The position numbers and the translations under genes are program-made. Under the pieces are notes generated by a model. The model ran no database searches. It was not told where the DNA came from and was given only the letters and a program-made list of their open reading frames with translations. This document shows positions 7,727-17,619 of a stretch of DNA of 23,569 nucleotides, in pieces; the first letter of the stretch is position 1, and each line of letters begins with the position of its first letter. This DNA comes from an uncultured Collinsella sp. (GTDB lineage Bacteria; Actinomycetota; Coriobacteriia; Coriobacteriales; Coriobacteriaceae): positions 1 to 23,569 of the forward strand of contig CABUSL010000016.1 of NCBI GenBank assembly GCA_902494295.1, given 5' to 3'.

Positions 7727-7963
7727 CCGTGCAAAAAACGGAGTATTCTGCAACGTGACCGCGCCAGCAATACCCCGAGCGGGCAAACCTTTAGGGCGCT
7801 GCGTCATTTTGGGTTCCGACATGGCGAGAATGACGCGCCCCTGCTCCGGAAAACGACGAAATCTGACTCAGAACGCTCGCTAGGGATATCCGAAAGCCAC
7901 CGTTGGCGACGTCAAATCATATGCAGACAACTCGAACTGCAGAATACTCCAAAAAATGCACGG
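7727..7963. repeat. 237-bp element bounded by inverted arms
   Basis: The left arm (7727-7752) and right arm (7938-7963) are inverted copies that share the outer CCGTGCA and the inner GGAGTATTCTGCA exactly; only the 6-nt A-run between them differs (20 of 26 positions match). The 185-bp interior contains a further dyad, GCGTCATT (7801-7808) with AATGACGC (7829-7836), extended by GGGC/GCCC around it. Small ORFs cross it on both strands but lack ribosome sites and family resemblance. The layout is like a MITE or a structured non-coding element. The whole gap 7517-8070 has no supported gene. Confidence 0.5.
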
Positions 7964-8073
7964 CGCACCCCATGGGACCCATTGCCGCATGGTAGGAAAC
8001 AGGCCCACGGCATCCTCTAGATGCATTCCCGAGGAAATCACATTTGAACTAGCGATCGGATACGGCAAACAAA

Positions 8074-8105
8074 AAGGGCCCCGAGCGTAGTTGCTCGGGG
8101 CCCTT
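8074..8105 (-). terminator. Rho-independent terminator of the DEAD-box helicase gene
   Basis: A perfect 13-bp stem (AAGGGCCCCGAGC 8074-8086 with its complement 8093-8105) has a 6-nt loop. On the minus strand it is followed by TTTTTGTTTGCC. It begins 32 bp after the helicase stop codon. Confidence 0.9.
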
Positions 8106-8137
8106 GGTTCACCTCGCTCTAGCGGGCGATGCGTATG

Positions 8138-10396
<2,259 letters not shown>

Positions 10397-10601
10397 ATGT
10401 TGTTGTTCCTTATCTGCACGCGCAATGGGCACGGCATGCGGCCGCGCGGGCGTGCTTGGTAGTGCGCTAATACATACAAAAACAGGTGCGCACAGAGAGG
10501 ACGTTGCTCAGCACGCTGGCGATCGCTTTGGCAGCCCTATCACGCGCCGTCCAGACGCAGCAGCTCTAAGCGATGGAGCAGATTCGCCGCCGGTTAGTAT
10601 A
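10397..10601 (-). promoter_or_regulatory. Probable long 5' leader of the helicase gene
   Basis: On the minus strand a -10-like TATACT lies at 10596-10601, which would give a leader of about 190 nt; no good -35 is visible. Within the leader GTGCGC and GCGCAC form 6-bp arms around a U-rich loop near 10460-10490. Long structured leaders are common for cold-induced DEAD-box helicase genes. The site is a guess from sequence. Confidence 0.25.
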
Positions 10602-10666
10602 CCCGTGCTTCGCATGCCCCCACGTAAACCACAGATGACGAGGCGGACGAGGTGGGCCCGGCTGAT

Positions 10667-10806
10667 TGTCTCAATCTGTAACATCTACAGGGCGAATCTT
10701 CCTCTACGTGTTACAGATCGAGACAAACGGTCGACACGGCTCACAAACGTCTCAATCTGTAACAGTTAACGAGTAAAATCGGCCCTAATTGTTATAGATC
10801 AAGACA
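10667..10806. repeat. 59-bp palindrome array 1 (2 units)
   Basis: Unit A is 10667-10725 and unit B 10748-10806, separated by 22 nt. Each has a 17-nt left arm close to TGTCTCAATCTGTAACA, a 25-nt variable core and the inverted arm (TGTTACAGATCGAGACA in A; TGTTATAGATCAAGACA in B). The array sits between the divergent helicase and FHA genes, in the 5' region of both. Confidence 0.92.
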
Positions 10807-10871
10807 GAGGGGGATTTCCGTCCAGTCCAAACCAAATCTCTCAGTCTTCCTGCAATTTCGAACATGTGGCC

Positions 10872-10877
10872 TATAAT
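10872..10877 (+). promoter_or_regulatory. Candidate -10 box for the FHA gene
   Basis: A perfect TATAAT at 10872-10877 lies 107 bp upstream of the GTG start at 10985. The matching -35 position (CCTGCA, about 10849-10854) is poor, so the promoter may need an activator or be a weak site. Confidence 0.4.
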
Positions 10878-10984
10878 GTTGCTTTAGTTACGCTATATAT
10901 TGCGCAGCCATTTAATACGTCGCCCACCGGGGGCCATTAATTCCTATCGCCATATTGGCTAGGAAGCAATCAAAGGAGGTATCC

Positions 10985-11947
10985 GTGGCAGCAGAGACGC
11001 CTTGCTCGGTCCTCTATAACGATATTCGCTCGTTCGGCGGTCTTAAACATCTCGAGATCGCCCGAATGCTCATCAATGGAAACTCTTATCTCGGCAGTAC
11101 CCTGCTCGAGAAATGCTCTTCCAACCGCTCGTATCTCACCCGTTACATCGTCCATCGCAAGCCTGACCAGTGCGCGCCCTCCATCTACAGCGACTTTACC
11201 GTCACCACGCTCAACCTTTCCTCGGCAATCTGCAGCAAGCTCGGCGGCGGCGAGTCCGCCTATCGGGCAATCGCCGAGCACTATCGCGGTCCGGCCGCCA
11301 ACGAAATGATGTCGGCTCTCGCCAGCTACAAGCTGGACAGCCGCCTATATGCAAATGCCCTCAATCGCATCGACAACTTTGACGGCAATGCCGTGCGCGA
11401 GAAAAGCACGCTTTACCTTATGCTCTTTGTGGCAACGGGGGCGCTCGCCGATCCCGTTCAGGGCGTGGCCACCGTCGAGCGCTTTTGCGACAGCAAGACG
11501 GGCGAGCACTTTGGCACCACCGAAACTACCGTCGGACGTGGCTTTATGAGCAGCCTGGAGCAGCCGCGCACCGTCGCCCCCAACCTCGGTCTGCTCAGAA
11601 CCCATGCCGACAACTGCGCCGGCATGCAAATCCATCCCCTCACACGCGATCCGCGCGGCACCGTGATTGGTTCTTTGCCCAAAACCTCGCCCAGCATCAC
11701 CGATGTGGGCGCCGACGCATCGCGCGAGCATCTTCGCATTTGGCTTGAGGGTGAGCACTGGTACGCCCAGGGCCTTGGGTCGACCAACGGCACAGTGCTC
11801 GAATCGGGCGCGGGTGACGGCGATATTGTGATTGAGCCGCCGCGCGACCAACGCGAGCCTGGCAAGATCTATCCCCCAGTGGAAATCGAAAACAGCGACA
11901 GGCTCCATCTGGGTCTCTACACGACATTCCTTGTCATTGTGGACTAG
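10985..11947 (+). CDS. FHA-domain protein
   Basis: A 320-aa protein with a C-terminal forkhead-associated domain, which binds phosphothreonine peptides. The GTG at 10985 is chosen because AAAGGAGG (10972-10979) lies 5 nt upstream; a longer TTG start at 10955 would read through it. Residues about 222-300 contain GTVIGSLPKTSPSITDVG, the ASREHLRIW core and GLGSTNGTVLESG, the conserved SR-H and STNGT phosphate-binding loops. The N-terminal 220 residues are soluble and alpha-helical in composition, with no family I recognise. No signal peptide or membrane segment is seen. The next gene, 171 bp downstream, is a Ser/Thr kinase, so this is probably its substrate or reader. A terminator-like hairpin separates them, so they may be transcribed separately. 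Confidence 0.85.
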   Translation: MAAETPCSVLYNDIRSFGGLKHLEIARMLINGNSYLGSTLLEKCSSNRSYLTRYIVHRKPDQCAPSIYSDFTVTTLNLSSAICSKLGGGESAYRAIAEHYRGPAANEMMSALASYKLDSRLYANALNRIDNFDGNAVREKSTLYLMLFVATGALADPVQGVATVERFCDSKTGEHFGTTETTVGRGFMSSLEQPRTVAPNLGLLRTHADNCAGMQIHPLTRDPRGTVIGSLPKTSPSITDVGADASREHLRIWLEGEHWYAQGLGSTNGTVLESGAGDGDIVIEPPRDQREPGKIYPPVEIENSDRLHLGLYTTFLVIVD

Positions 11948-11949
11948 CG

Positions 11950-11990
11950 CGGACGGCGATCGGAAGACGGTCGCCGTCCGTCTTTCGTCT
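11950..11990 (+). terminator. Terminator after the FHA gene
   Basis: CGGACGGCGA (11950-11959) pairs exactly with TCGCCGTCCG (11971-11980) and is followed by TCTTTCGTCTTC. The stem starts 3 bp after the stop codon. The tail is only moderately T-rich, so read-through into the kinase gene is possible. Confidence 0.65.
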
Positions 11991-12025
11991 TCTACCTTCT
12001 GCGTCGTAAACGACAATGCTCAGCG

Positions 12026-12086
12026 GTATACGTGGGCAGTGCGGCTATCATGGTACTTTACCGATATCCGCACTGCTCGCGTATAC
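12026..12086. repeat. Inverted repeat upstream of the kinase gene
   Basis: The 19-nt arms at 12026-12044 (GTATACGTGGGCAGTGCGG) and 12068-12086 are complementary at 17 of 19 positions around a 23-nt loop. It ends 32 bp before the kinase start codon, so it is likely within the leader or over the promoter. It could be an operator or an attenuator hairpin. Confidence 0.5.
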
Positions 12087-12118
12087 GTGCGGCAACCCAT
12101 GCCAGACAAAGGAACGCC

Positions 12119-14203
12119 ATGGATACTACCGATAGCGCCTATGGCGACAAACTCATCCGTCTCGATACGTTCGATACCGCCGTGGCGGTCGACCCCAGCG
12201 CCGAGGACGACGCCAAACGTCGGTTTATGACGCTTATTCTCCAGACGGCCCACCGCAACAACGGCAACATCGGGCACGTGCTGCGCGCGACCAACACGAG
12301 CGGCGAGGTCTTTGCCGTCAAGCTGCTCAAGGACAACGCTATCCTTTCCGGCCAAGCCCCCGACCGCTCCGCCGAGCAATCGGCAGCGCACCTGGCCAGC
12401 ACCGCCGCGCTGTTCGAGGAGTACCGTCATCTGTGTACCGTCTCGCACCTGCGCGGATTTCCGCGCGTCTATGGCTACGGATCGTGCGAGGATGACCCTC
12501 TCATCCTCATGGAGTGGGTCGAGGGCACCTCGCTCAAGCAGGCGCTGCCCCTGCTTCCGCACGACGCCTCGGGCGGGCTGACCACCCAGATGGTCGCCGC
12601 CGTCGGAAACGCCGTGCTTCGTGCGCTCTTGATAACCCAAGGCCTCGTGAATCCGGTCATCCATCGCGACCTGTCGCCTGCCAATATCATGTTCCGCACC
12701 ACCAGCCGAACGCTCGAGCAGCAGATTGCTGATTGTTCCTTTGACCCCTGCCTCATCGACATGGGCTCCGCGACCATGGCTCTCGGCGACGACACGATCA
12801 CCCGGCGCGCCGACATCTGGCGTTTTGCCACGCCCGCATACGCCGCGCCCGAGATGCTCACGCAGGATATCGAAGGCATCGCGGCCCTTCGCCGTTCGCC
12901 GGCAATCGACGTCTATGCGCTTTCGAGCATTCTGTACCAGCTCTACAGCGGTCGCAAACCGTTTGACTTTGAGTCGACGGACGCCGCTGCAACCGGCTCG
13001 TTCTATCTCGTAAAGACCAAGACCAAGCCGGCACCGCTCGAGCCGCGCTGCGAGGGCGATGAGGCGCTCGTCCAGATCATCATGAAGGGTCTCTCAGTCG
13101 AGCAGTGCGATCGTCCCACCGAGCAGCAGATGCTCGAGGTGCTCTCGGCATACCTCACCGACGCCGAATCCGAAGGCCGCGAAGGTGCAGGAGACGAGGC
13201 CGCAATTGATATCGATTCTGGCACGCACCTTAAGGTCGACGTCGCCGGCGAGCGCGCACGAGAGATCCTGAATCAGGCCCGCCACGATGCCATGACCCGC
13301 CGCCGCTTTATTATCGGCGGCGCTATCGCAGCCGTTGCGGGGCTCAGCGTTATCGGGGCGGCAACCCATGGCTTTGGCATCCCCGACTACCTCGACGGCA
13401 TCCGCGGTTCACTTGACGACTACACCTGGGATCAGCTGCAGGAGATTTCGCTCAAGATTAAGGCCGCCGAGACCCGTAGCGAGGCACGCGAGATTGCCAA
13501 GCGCTATCACCTGCTCGATGCCGATGGGCATATCCCCTATCCGTGTACCAAGCGCGTGAAACTCACCAACGGGCTGGAGGTCGGCGCGCAGCTTGTGGGC
13601 ATCCGTCACGATGAGCTTCTGGACGGGACGGGCAAGGCCGGACTGACGTTTATGTTCGACGCGGGTATTGCCGAGCGCAACGCTGCGGCTGAACCGCCGA
13701 GCGCCGGCTGGGCAGTTTGCGAGCTGCGGGAATGGCTCGACGGCGACGGCCTTAAGCTGCTGCCCAACAAGTTGCGCGCGCTCATCAAATCTGTCAAAAA
13801 GGTCTCGAATAACGCTGGCGCCGCCAACAGTGCATCGTGTCTGAGCGAGTTGCCCGCAACCCTTTGGCTGCCCGCCATGGTCGAGCTGTGCGGTACGCAA
13901 CCGCCCGATTCGTTTGCCAAGGACTATCACTACCTGGCAGAAATCTACAACGGCGAGGGCAAGGAGTATCAGCTCTTCCGCGAGCTCAAGGTGAGCCCGT
14001 ATTCCACGAACGAGACGATGGTCCGCCAGTGGAAGGGCAAGGACACCTGCTGGTGGGAGCGCACGGTGAGCCCCGACTCATCGGAGACCGAAGGCACGCT
14101 CTACATAAACCGTGTGGGCCACGACGGCGACGTCTTTACGTACGCAACGCCTGCGGAAAAGCCAAACAAGCTAACCTGTGTGATTCCCGGGTTCTGTATC
14201 TAG
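12119..14203 (+). CDS. Transmembrane Ser/Thr protein kinase with DUF6273-like C-terminal domain
   Basis: A 694-aa receptor-like Hanks-type kinase. The ATG at 12119 has AAAGGA 5 nt upstream. Kinase residues about 25-370 show the ATP lysine in FAVKLL (about 67), the catalytic loop HRDLSPANIM (about 181), the Mg-binding DMGSA in place of DFG (about 214), and the YAAPEM activation segment end (about 243). Residues 394-397 RRRF, followed by IIGGAIAAVAGLSVIGAA, form one membrane segment. Residues about 475-694 are a single outer domain with CELREWLDGDGLKLLP and VSPDSSETEGTLYINRVGHDG, features I associate with DUF6273. There are no PASTA repeats. It follows the FHA gene, a usual partner. The kinase call is firm; the ligand and targets are unknown. 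Confidence 0.88.
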   Translation: MDTTDSAYGDKLIRLDTFDTAVAVDPSAEDDAKRRFMTLILQTAHRNNGNIGHVLRATNTSGEVFAVKLLKDNAILSGQAPDRSAEQSAAHLASTAALFEEYRHLCTVSHLRGFPRVYGYGSCEDDPLILMEWVEGTSLKQALPLLPHDASGGLTTQMVAAVGNAVLRALLITQGLVNPVIHRDLSPANIMFRTTSRTLEQQIADCSFDPCLIDMGSATMALGDDTITRRADIWRFATPAYAAPEMLTQDIEGIAALRRSPAIDVYALSSILYQLYSGRKPFDFESTDAAATGSFYLVKTKTKPAPLEPRCEGDEALVQIIMKGLSVEQCDRPTEQQMLEVLSAYLTDAESEGREGAGDEAAIDIDSGTHLKVDVAGERAREILNQARHDAMTRRRFIIGGAIAAVAGLSVIGAATHGFGIPDYLDGIRGSLDDYTWDQLQEISLKIKAAETRSEAREIAKRYHLLDADGHIPYPCTKRVKLTNGLEVGAQLVGIRHDELLDGTGKAGLTFMFDAGIAERNAAAEPPSAGWAVCELREWLDGDGLKLLPNKLRALIKSVKKVSNNAGAANSASCLSELPATLWLPAMVELCGTQPPDSFAKDYHYLAEIYNGEGKEYQLFRELKVSPYSTNETMVRQWKGKDTCWWERTVSPDSSETEGTLYINRVGHDGDVFTYATPAEKPNKLTCVIPGFCI

Positions 14204-14244
14204 GCGGCGGGCGTCTTGCCGTGACGGGACCCCTCCCCGGCAGT

Positions 14245-14725
14245 TGTCTCGATTTGTAACACTAGCTCGGCAGATACAGGTCTAGATGCTACAGAACGAG
14301 ACAAACCCCAATCCCGCGAGACAACATCTCAATCTGTAACAGTAAGGGGTCAAAAACCTCTCTAGATGTTACAGATCAAGACATTTGAGTTGGCCGCGGA
14401 CGGTCTGTCTCGATCTGTAACAGTAAGGGGTCATATTTCCCGCCAGATGTTACAGATTGAGACATTGAGTTTATTGCTGAAGGTTCGTCTCGATCTGTAA
14501 CATCTGGAATCCAAAAACCGGTCTAACTGTTACAGATGGAGACAAACTCAAACCTCTCAAAACAAAATCTCAATCTGTAACAGTTAGAGGTCATTTTCCC
14601 CGCTAGATGTTACAGATCGAGAGCTAGATGTTACAGATCGAGATATTGATTTGCCGCCGGAGAGTTTGTCTCATTCTGTAACAGCAGCTCGGCAAAAACT
14701 GGGCTAGATGTTACAGATTGAGACG
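14245..14725. repeat. 59-bp palindrome array 2 (6 units)
   Basis: Units are C 14245-14303, D 14325-14383, E 14406-14464, F 14486-14544, G 14566-14645 and H 14667-14725, with gaps of 21, 22, 21, 21 and 21 nt. Arms are 17 nt and cores 25 nt. Unit G is longer because GCTAGATGTTACAGATCGAGA-type sequence is tandemly duplicated (14602-14622 and 14623-14643). A stray half-arm (CTCATCTGTAAC) follows at 14761. The array fills most of the gap between the kinase stop and the copA promoter; nothing in 14204-14876 looks coding. Confidence 0.95.
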
Positions 14726-14772
14726 AAGGGCGGGGATGGTGCACCGACCCGGCAGCCACCCTCATCTGTAAC

Positions 14773-14789
14773 GAAATGTCATACATTTC
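14773..14789. promoter_or_regulatory. Perfect palindrome upstream of the copA promoter
   Basis: GAAATGT, CAT, ACATTTC forms a 7-bp perfect dyad, ending 9 bp before the -35 hexamer. It is AT-rich compared with its surroundings and placed like an activator site or second operator. No matching regulator is identified. Confidence 0.35.
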
Positions 14790-14798
14790 TTTCTGTAC

Positions 14799-14829
14799 TG
14801 GACACCCCCAGGGGGTATGGGTGTATAGT
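14799..14829 (+). promoter_or_regulatory. copA promoter with CsoR-type operator
   Basis: TGGACA (14799-14804) and TATAGT (14824-14829) are separated by 19 bp. The spacer and -35 edge are overlapped by ACACCCCCAGGGGGTAT (14802-14818), a near-perfect dyad of the C/G-run type bound by CsoR repressors. A csoR gene lies at the end of the cluster, so copper-dependent derepression is expected. The long spacer is also seen at promoters distorted by MerR-family activators, which is the main alternative. Confidence 0.7.
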
Positions 14830-14876
14830 ATCGGCAGGTTAACAATTCCAACACCGAACCACGGAAAGGAGCAGCC

Positions 14877-17219
14877 ATGGCTCAAGATAAGTTCGACGTG
14901 GGCGGCATGACATGCGCCGCCTGCCAGGCGCATGTGGACCGCGCCGTGAGCAAGCTCGACGGCGTCGAGAGCGTCGCGGTCAACCTGCTCGCCGGTTCCA
15001 TGATGGTCGACTATGACCCCGCGCAGGTCTCCCCCGACGATATCTGCACCGCCGTCGACCGTGCCGGCTACTCGGCCTCGCCCGTCGATGCGGGCACCGG
15101 TGCCGCCGGCTCAAGCGGCAGCTCGCAGGCCAGGTCTGGCGTCACCCATATGGAGTCGCCGACCAAAAAGTTGGAGGCCGCCGCCTCTGCCATGCGCACC
15201 CGCCTCATCATCTCGATCGTATTCCTCATCCCACTGTTCTACATAGGCATGGGGCACATGCTCGGCTGGCCGCTGCCCGGCATCTTCACGGACCACATCC
15301 ACAGCATGACGCTCGCCCTCACCGAGCTCGTCTTGCTCATCCCCATCGTCTATGTCAACGACGCGTACTTTATCAACGGGTTTAAATCGCTCGCGCACGG
15401 CGCGCCCACCATGGACGCCCTTATTGCCGTGGGCGCCACCGCCTCCATCGCCTGGTCGCTCTACGCCATGTTCATCATGGCCGACCAATTAGCCGCGGGT
15501 CAGGTCCACGAGGCCATGATGACGAGCATGGACAATCTGTATTTTGAGAGTGCGGGCACGATCCTGTCGCTCGTTACCGTGGGCAAATACCTCGAGACGC
15601 GCAGCAAGTCAAAAACCGGCGGCGCCATCGAGGCACTCATCGACTTGGCACCCAAGACCGCGACCGTCGTTGCCGACGACGGCACCGAAACCACCGTCGA
15701 CGTCGACAGTATCCTTCCCGGCCAGGTCCTGCGCGTGCGCCCCGGAGAGTCCATCCCTGTCGATGGCGTGGTGCTCGGGGGCAGCTCGGCCGTGGACGAG
15801 AGCGCGCTCACCGGCGAGTCCATCCCCGTGGAAAAGACCGCCGGCGACACCGTCAACGCCGCCACTGTCAACCGCACCGGCTCGTTTACCTTCCGTGCCA
15901 CACGCGTGGGCGCCGACACGTCGCTCGCCAAGATTATCCAGCTCGTCGAGGACGCCAACGCCACCAAGGCGCCTATCGCCCGCATGGCCGACAAAGTCGC
16001 CGGCGTGTTCGTGCCCGTGGTGTTCGTGATCTCGGCTGTGACCTTTGCGGCGTGGATGGCACTGACCGGCAGCATAAACGAGGCGCTCACCTCCGCCGTG
16101 GCCGTGCTGGTGATCAGCTGTCCGTGCGCATTGGGTCTGGCCACGCCCGTCGCCATCATGGTGGGCACCGGCAAGGGCGCCGAGATGGGCATTCTGTTCA
16201 AGAGCGCCGAGGCGCTGGAGAATCTGCGCAGCGTGGGCACCGTGGTGCTCGATAAGACGGGAACGGTCACTCGCGGCAAGCCTGCCGTGACCGATATCGT
16301 GGTAGCCACGCGTGCCGACGGATCGCCCGCCATGAGCGAAAAGGCGCTGCTCAAGCTGGCCGCTGCGCTGGAGCGCTCAAGCGAGCACCCGCTGGCCGAG
16401 GCGATTATGGCCGAGTGCGAGGCGCGCGGAATCGTCGCACGCATGGTCGAGGACTTTGCCGCCGTGCCCGGGCGAGGCGTTACGGCACGCGAGGGGCAGA
16501 ATGTCATCGCCGCCGGCAACGTGCGCCTGATGGACGAGCTGGGCGCGAAGGTGCCCGCCGGCCTTGCCGAACAGTTCGCCGCCGAAGGCAAGACGCCGTT
16601 GTTCTTCACCAAGAATGGAGAGCTTGTCGGCACCATCGCCGTGGCTGACGAAGTCAAGGAGACAAGCGCCGAGGCCATCGCCGCGCTCCGCAAGCTCGGC
16701 GTCGACGTGCGCATGCTCACCGGCGACAACCGCGTGACGGCCGAAGCAATCGCCCGCCGCGTGGGACTGAACAGCAAGCAGGTCATCGCCGACGTCCTCC
16801 CCGCCGACAAGGAGCGCCACGTGCGCGAGCTGCAGAATGCGGGCGGCAAGGTCGCCATGGTGGGCGACGGCATCAACGACTCCCCCGCCCTGGCGCGCGC
16901 CGACGTGGGCCTTGCTATCGGCACCGGCGCCGACATCGCCAAAGAAGGGGCAGATGTGGTTCTCATGCGCAGCGACCTCATGGACGTCGCCCGTGCCATC
17001 GAGCTGTCGCGCGCCACAATTCGCAACATCAAGCAGGACCTGTTCTGGGCGCTGTTCTACAACGGCATCGGCATTCCGCTGGCGGCGGGCGTGTTCTTCC
17101 CCCTCACCGGTTGGCAGCTCTCGCCGATGTTTGGCGCCGCGGCCATGAGCCTGTCGAGCGTGTGCGTCGTGTCCAATGCACTGCGCCTGAAATCCTTTAA
17201 GCCCAAGACGGCGCGCTGA
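14877..17219 (+). CDS. copA: Cu(I)-exporting P1B-type ATPase CopA
   Basis: A 780-aa membrane pump that exports Cu(I) with ATP hydrolysis. AAAGGAG lies 5 nt before the ATG. One N-terminal HMA domain carries GMTCAAC (residues 10-16). Membrane segments start near residue 105 after a short linker. The actuator loop has SALTGESIPVEK. The ion-pathway motif SCPCALGLATPV has CPC at 415-417. The phosphorylated Asp459 is in DKTGTVTRGKP, followed by SSEHPLAEAI (the HP motif) and GDGINDSPALARADVGLAIG. The C-terminal GAAAMSLSSVCVVSNALRL carries the MxxSS motif of CopA-type P1B-1 pumps. The length is normal for a one-HMA pump. It heads the copA-copZ-csoR cluster; the operator is at 14802-14818. Confidence 0.96.
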   Translation: MAQDKFDVGGMTCAACQAHVDRAVSKLDGVESVAVNLLAGSMMVDYDPAQVSPDDICTAVDRAGYSASPVDAGTGAAGSSGSSQARSGVTHMESPTKKLEAAASAMRTRLIISIVFLIPLFYIGMGHMLGWPLPGIFTDHIHSMTLALTELVLLIPIVYVNDAYFINGFKSLAHGAPTMDALIAVGATASIAWSLYAMFIMADQLAAGQVHEAMMTSMDNLYFESAGTILSLVTVGKYLETRSKSKTGGAIEALIDLAPKTATVVADDGTETTVDVDSILPGQVLRVRPGESIPVDGVVLGGSSAVDESALTGESIPVEKTAGDTVNAATVNRTGSFTFRATRVGADTSLAKIIQLVEDANATKAPIARMADKVAGVFVPVVFVISAVTFAAWMALTGSINEALTSAVAVLVISCPCALGLATPVAIMVGTGKGAEMGILFKSAEALENLRSVGTVVLDKTGTVTRGKPAVTDIVVATRADGSPAMSEKALLKLAAALERSSEHPLAEAIMAECEARGIVARMVEDFAAVPGRGVTAREGQNVIAAGNVRLMDELGAKVPAGLAEQFAAEGKTPLFFTKNGELVGTIAVADEVKETSAEAIAALRKLGVDVRMLTGDNRVTAEAIARRVGLNSKQVIADVLPADKERHVRELQNAGGKVAMVGDGINDSPALARADVGLAIGTGADIAKEGADVVLMRSDLMDVARAIELSRATIRNIKQDLFWALFYNGIGIPLAAGVFFPLTGWQLSPMFGAAAMSLSSVCVVSNALRLKSFKPKTAR

Positions 17220-17220
17220 A

Positions 17221-17298
17221 GCACCCGACCTTGCCCCTCAAACCGTCGCTCGCGTACCCAAGTACGCTTCGCTCCTCTTTCGGGGCAATCTCGGGCAC
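17221..17298. repeat. Large hairpin between copA and copZ
   Basis: The outer arms (17221-17237 and 17282-17298) pair at most positions, including TTGCCCC with GGGGCAA and CCCGA with its complement. The apex GCGTAC, CCAA, GTACGC (17252-17267) is a perfect 6-bp stem. It begins 2 bp after the copA stop and may attenuate or stabilise the transcript ahead of copZ. There is no T-run. It may be a repeat found elsewhere in the genome. Confidence 0.5.
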
Positions 17299-17371
17299 CT
17301 CAGCACACCTTTAAGATGACGCTGTTCACGACTAAACTGTCAGATATTCTCAATCGATAAGGAGTACACCC

Positions 17372-17593
17372 ATGCGTTACACAATCAAGACTTCCGGCCT
17401 TATGTGCGGCCACTGCGACGCCACTGTCGAGACGGCACTGCTCAACGTTGCCGGCGTGACCGACGCCGACGCCGATCACGAGACTCAGACCGTACAGGTG
17501 GAGTGCGCCGACACCGTGACCGTCGAGCAGCTCACCGACGCTGTCGAGGGCGCCGGCGAGAAGTTCCACGCCCTTTCGGTGACCGCCGCATAG
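17372..17593 (+). CDS. copZ: Copper chaperone CopZ (HMA domain)
   Basis: A 73-aa cytoplasmic protein made of a single heavy-metal-associated domain, expected to carry Cu(I) to CopA and CsoR. The metal site is GLMCGHCDATV (Cys12 and Cys15, CxxC); Met11 replaces the usual MxCxxC spacing residue. The rest follows the beta-alpha-beta pattern (VETALLNVAGV, then VQVECADTVTVEQLTDAVEGAG). AAGGAG lies 7 nt before the ATG. It lies 152 bp after copA, with a large hairpin in between, and 135 bp before csoR. Confidence 0.92.
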   Translation: MRYTIKTSGLMCGHCDATVETALLNVAGVTDADADHETQTVQVECADTVTVEQLTDAVEGAGEKFHALSVTAA

Positions 17594-17619
17594 CAGTCGC
17601 TGCCTACTGAATCCTCAGA

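Noticed and set aside
7152..7883. 243-codon plus-strand frame and a 63-codon minus-strand frame around 7631-7822
   Set aside because: They cross the inverted-arm element and the antisense side of the flavodoxin gene, without start signals or family features.
14245..14725. CRISPR array
   Set aside because: The repeat units are 59-bp palindromes with variable centres, the gaps of 21-22 nt are too short for spacers and partly alike, and no cas gene is present.
15500..17032. 510-codon open frame on the minus strand
   Set aside because: It is antisense to copA with no recognisable domain; the copA motifs on the other strand are complete.
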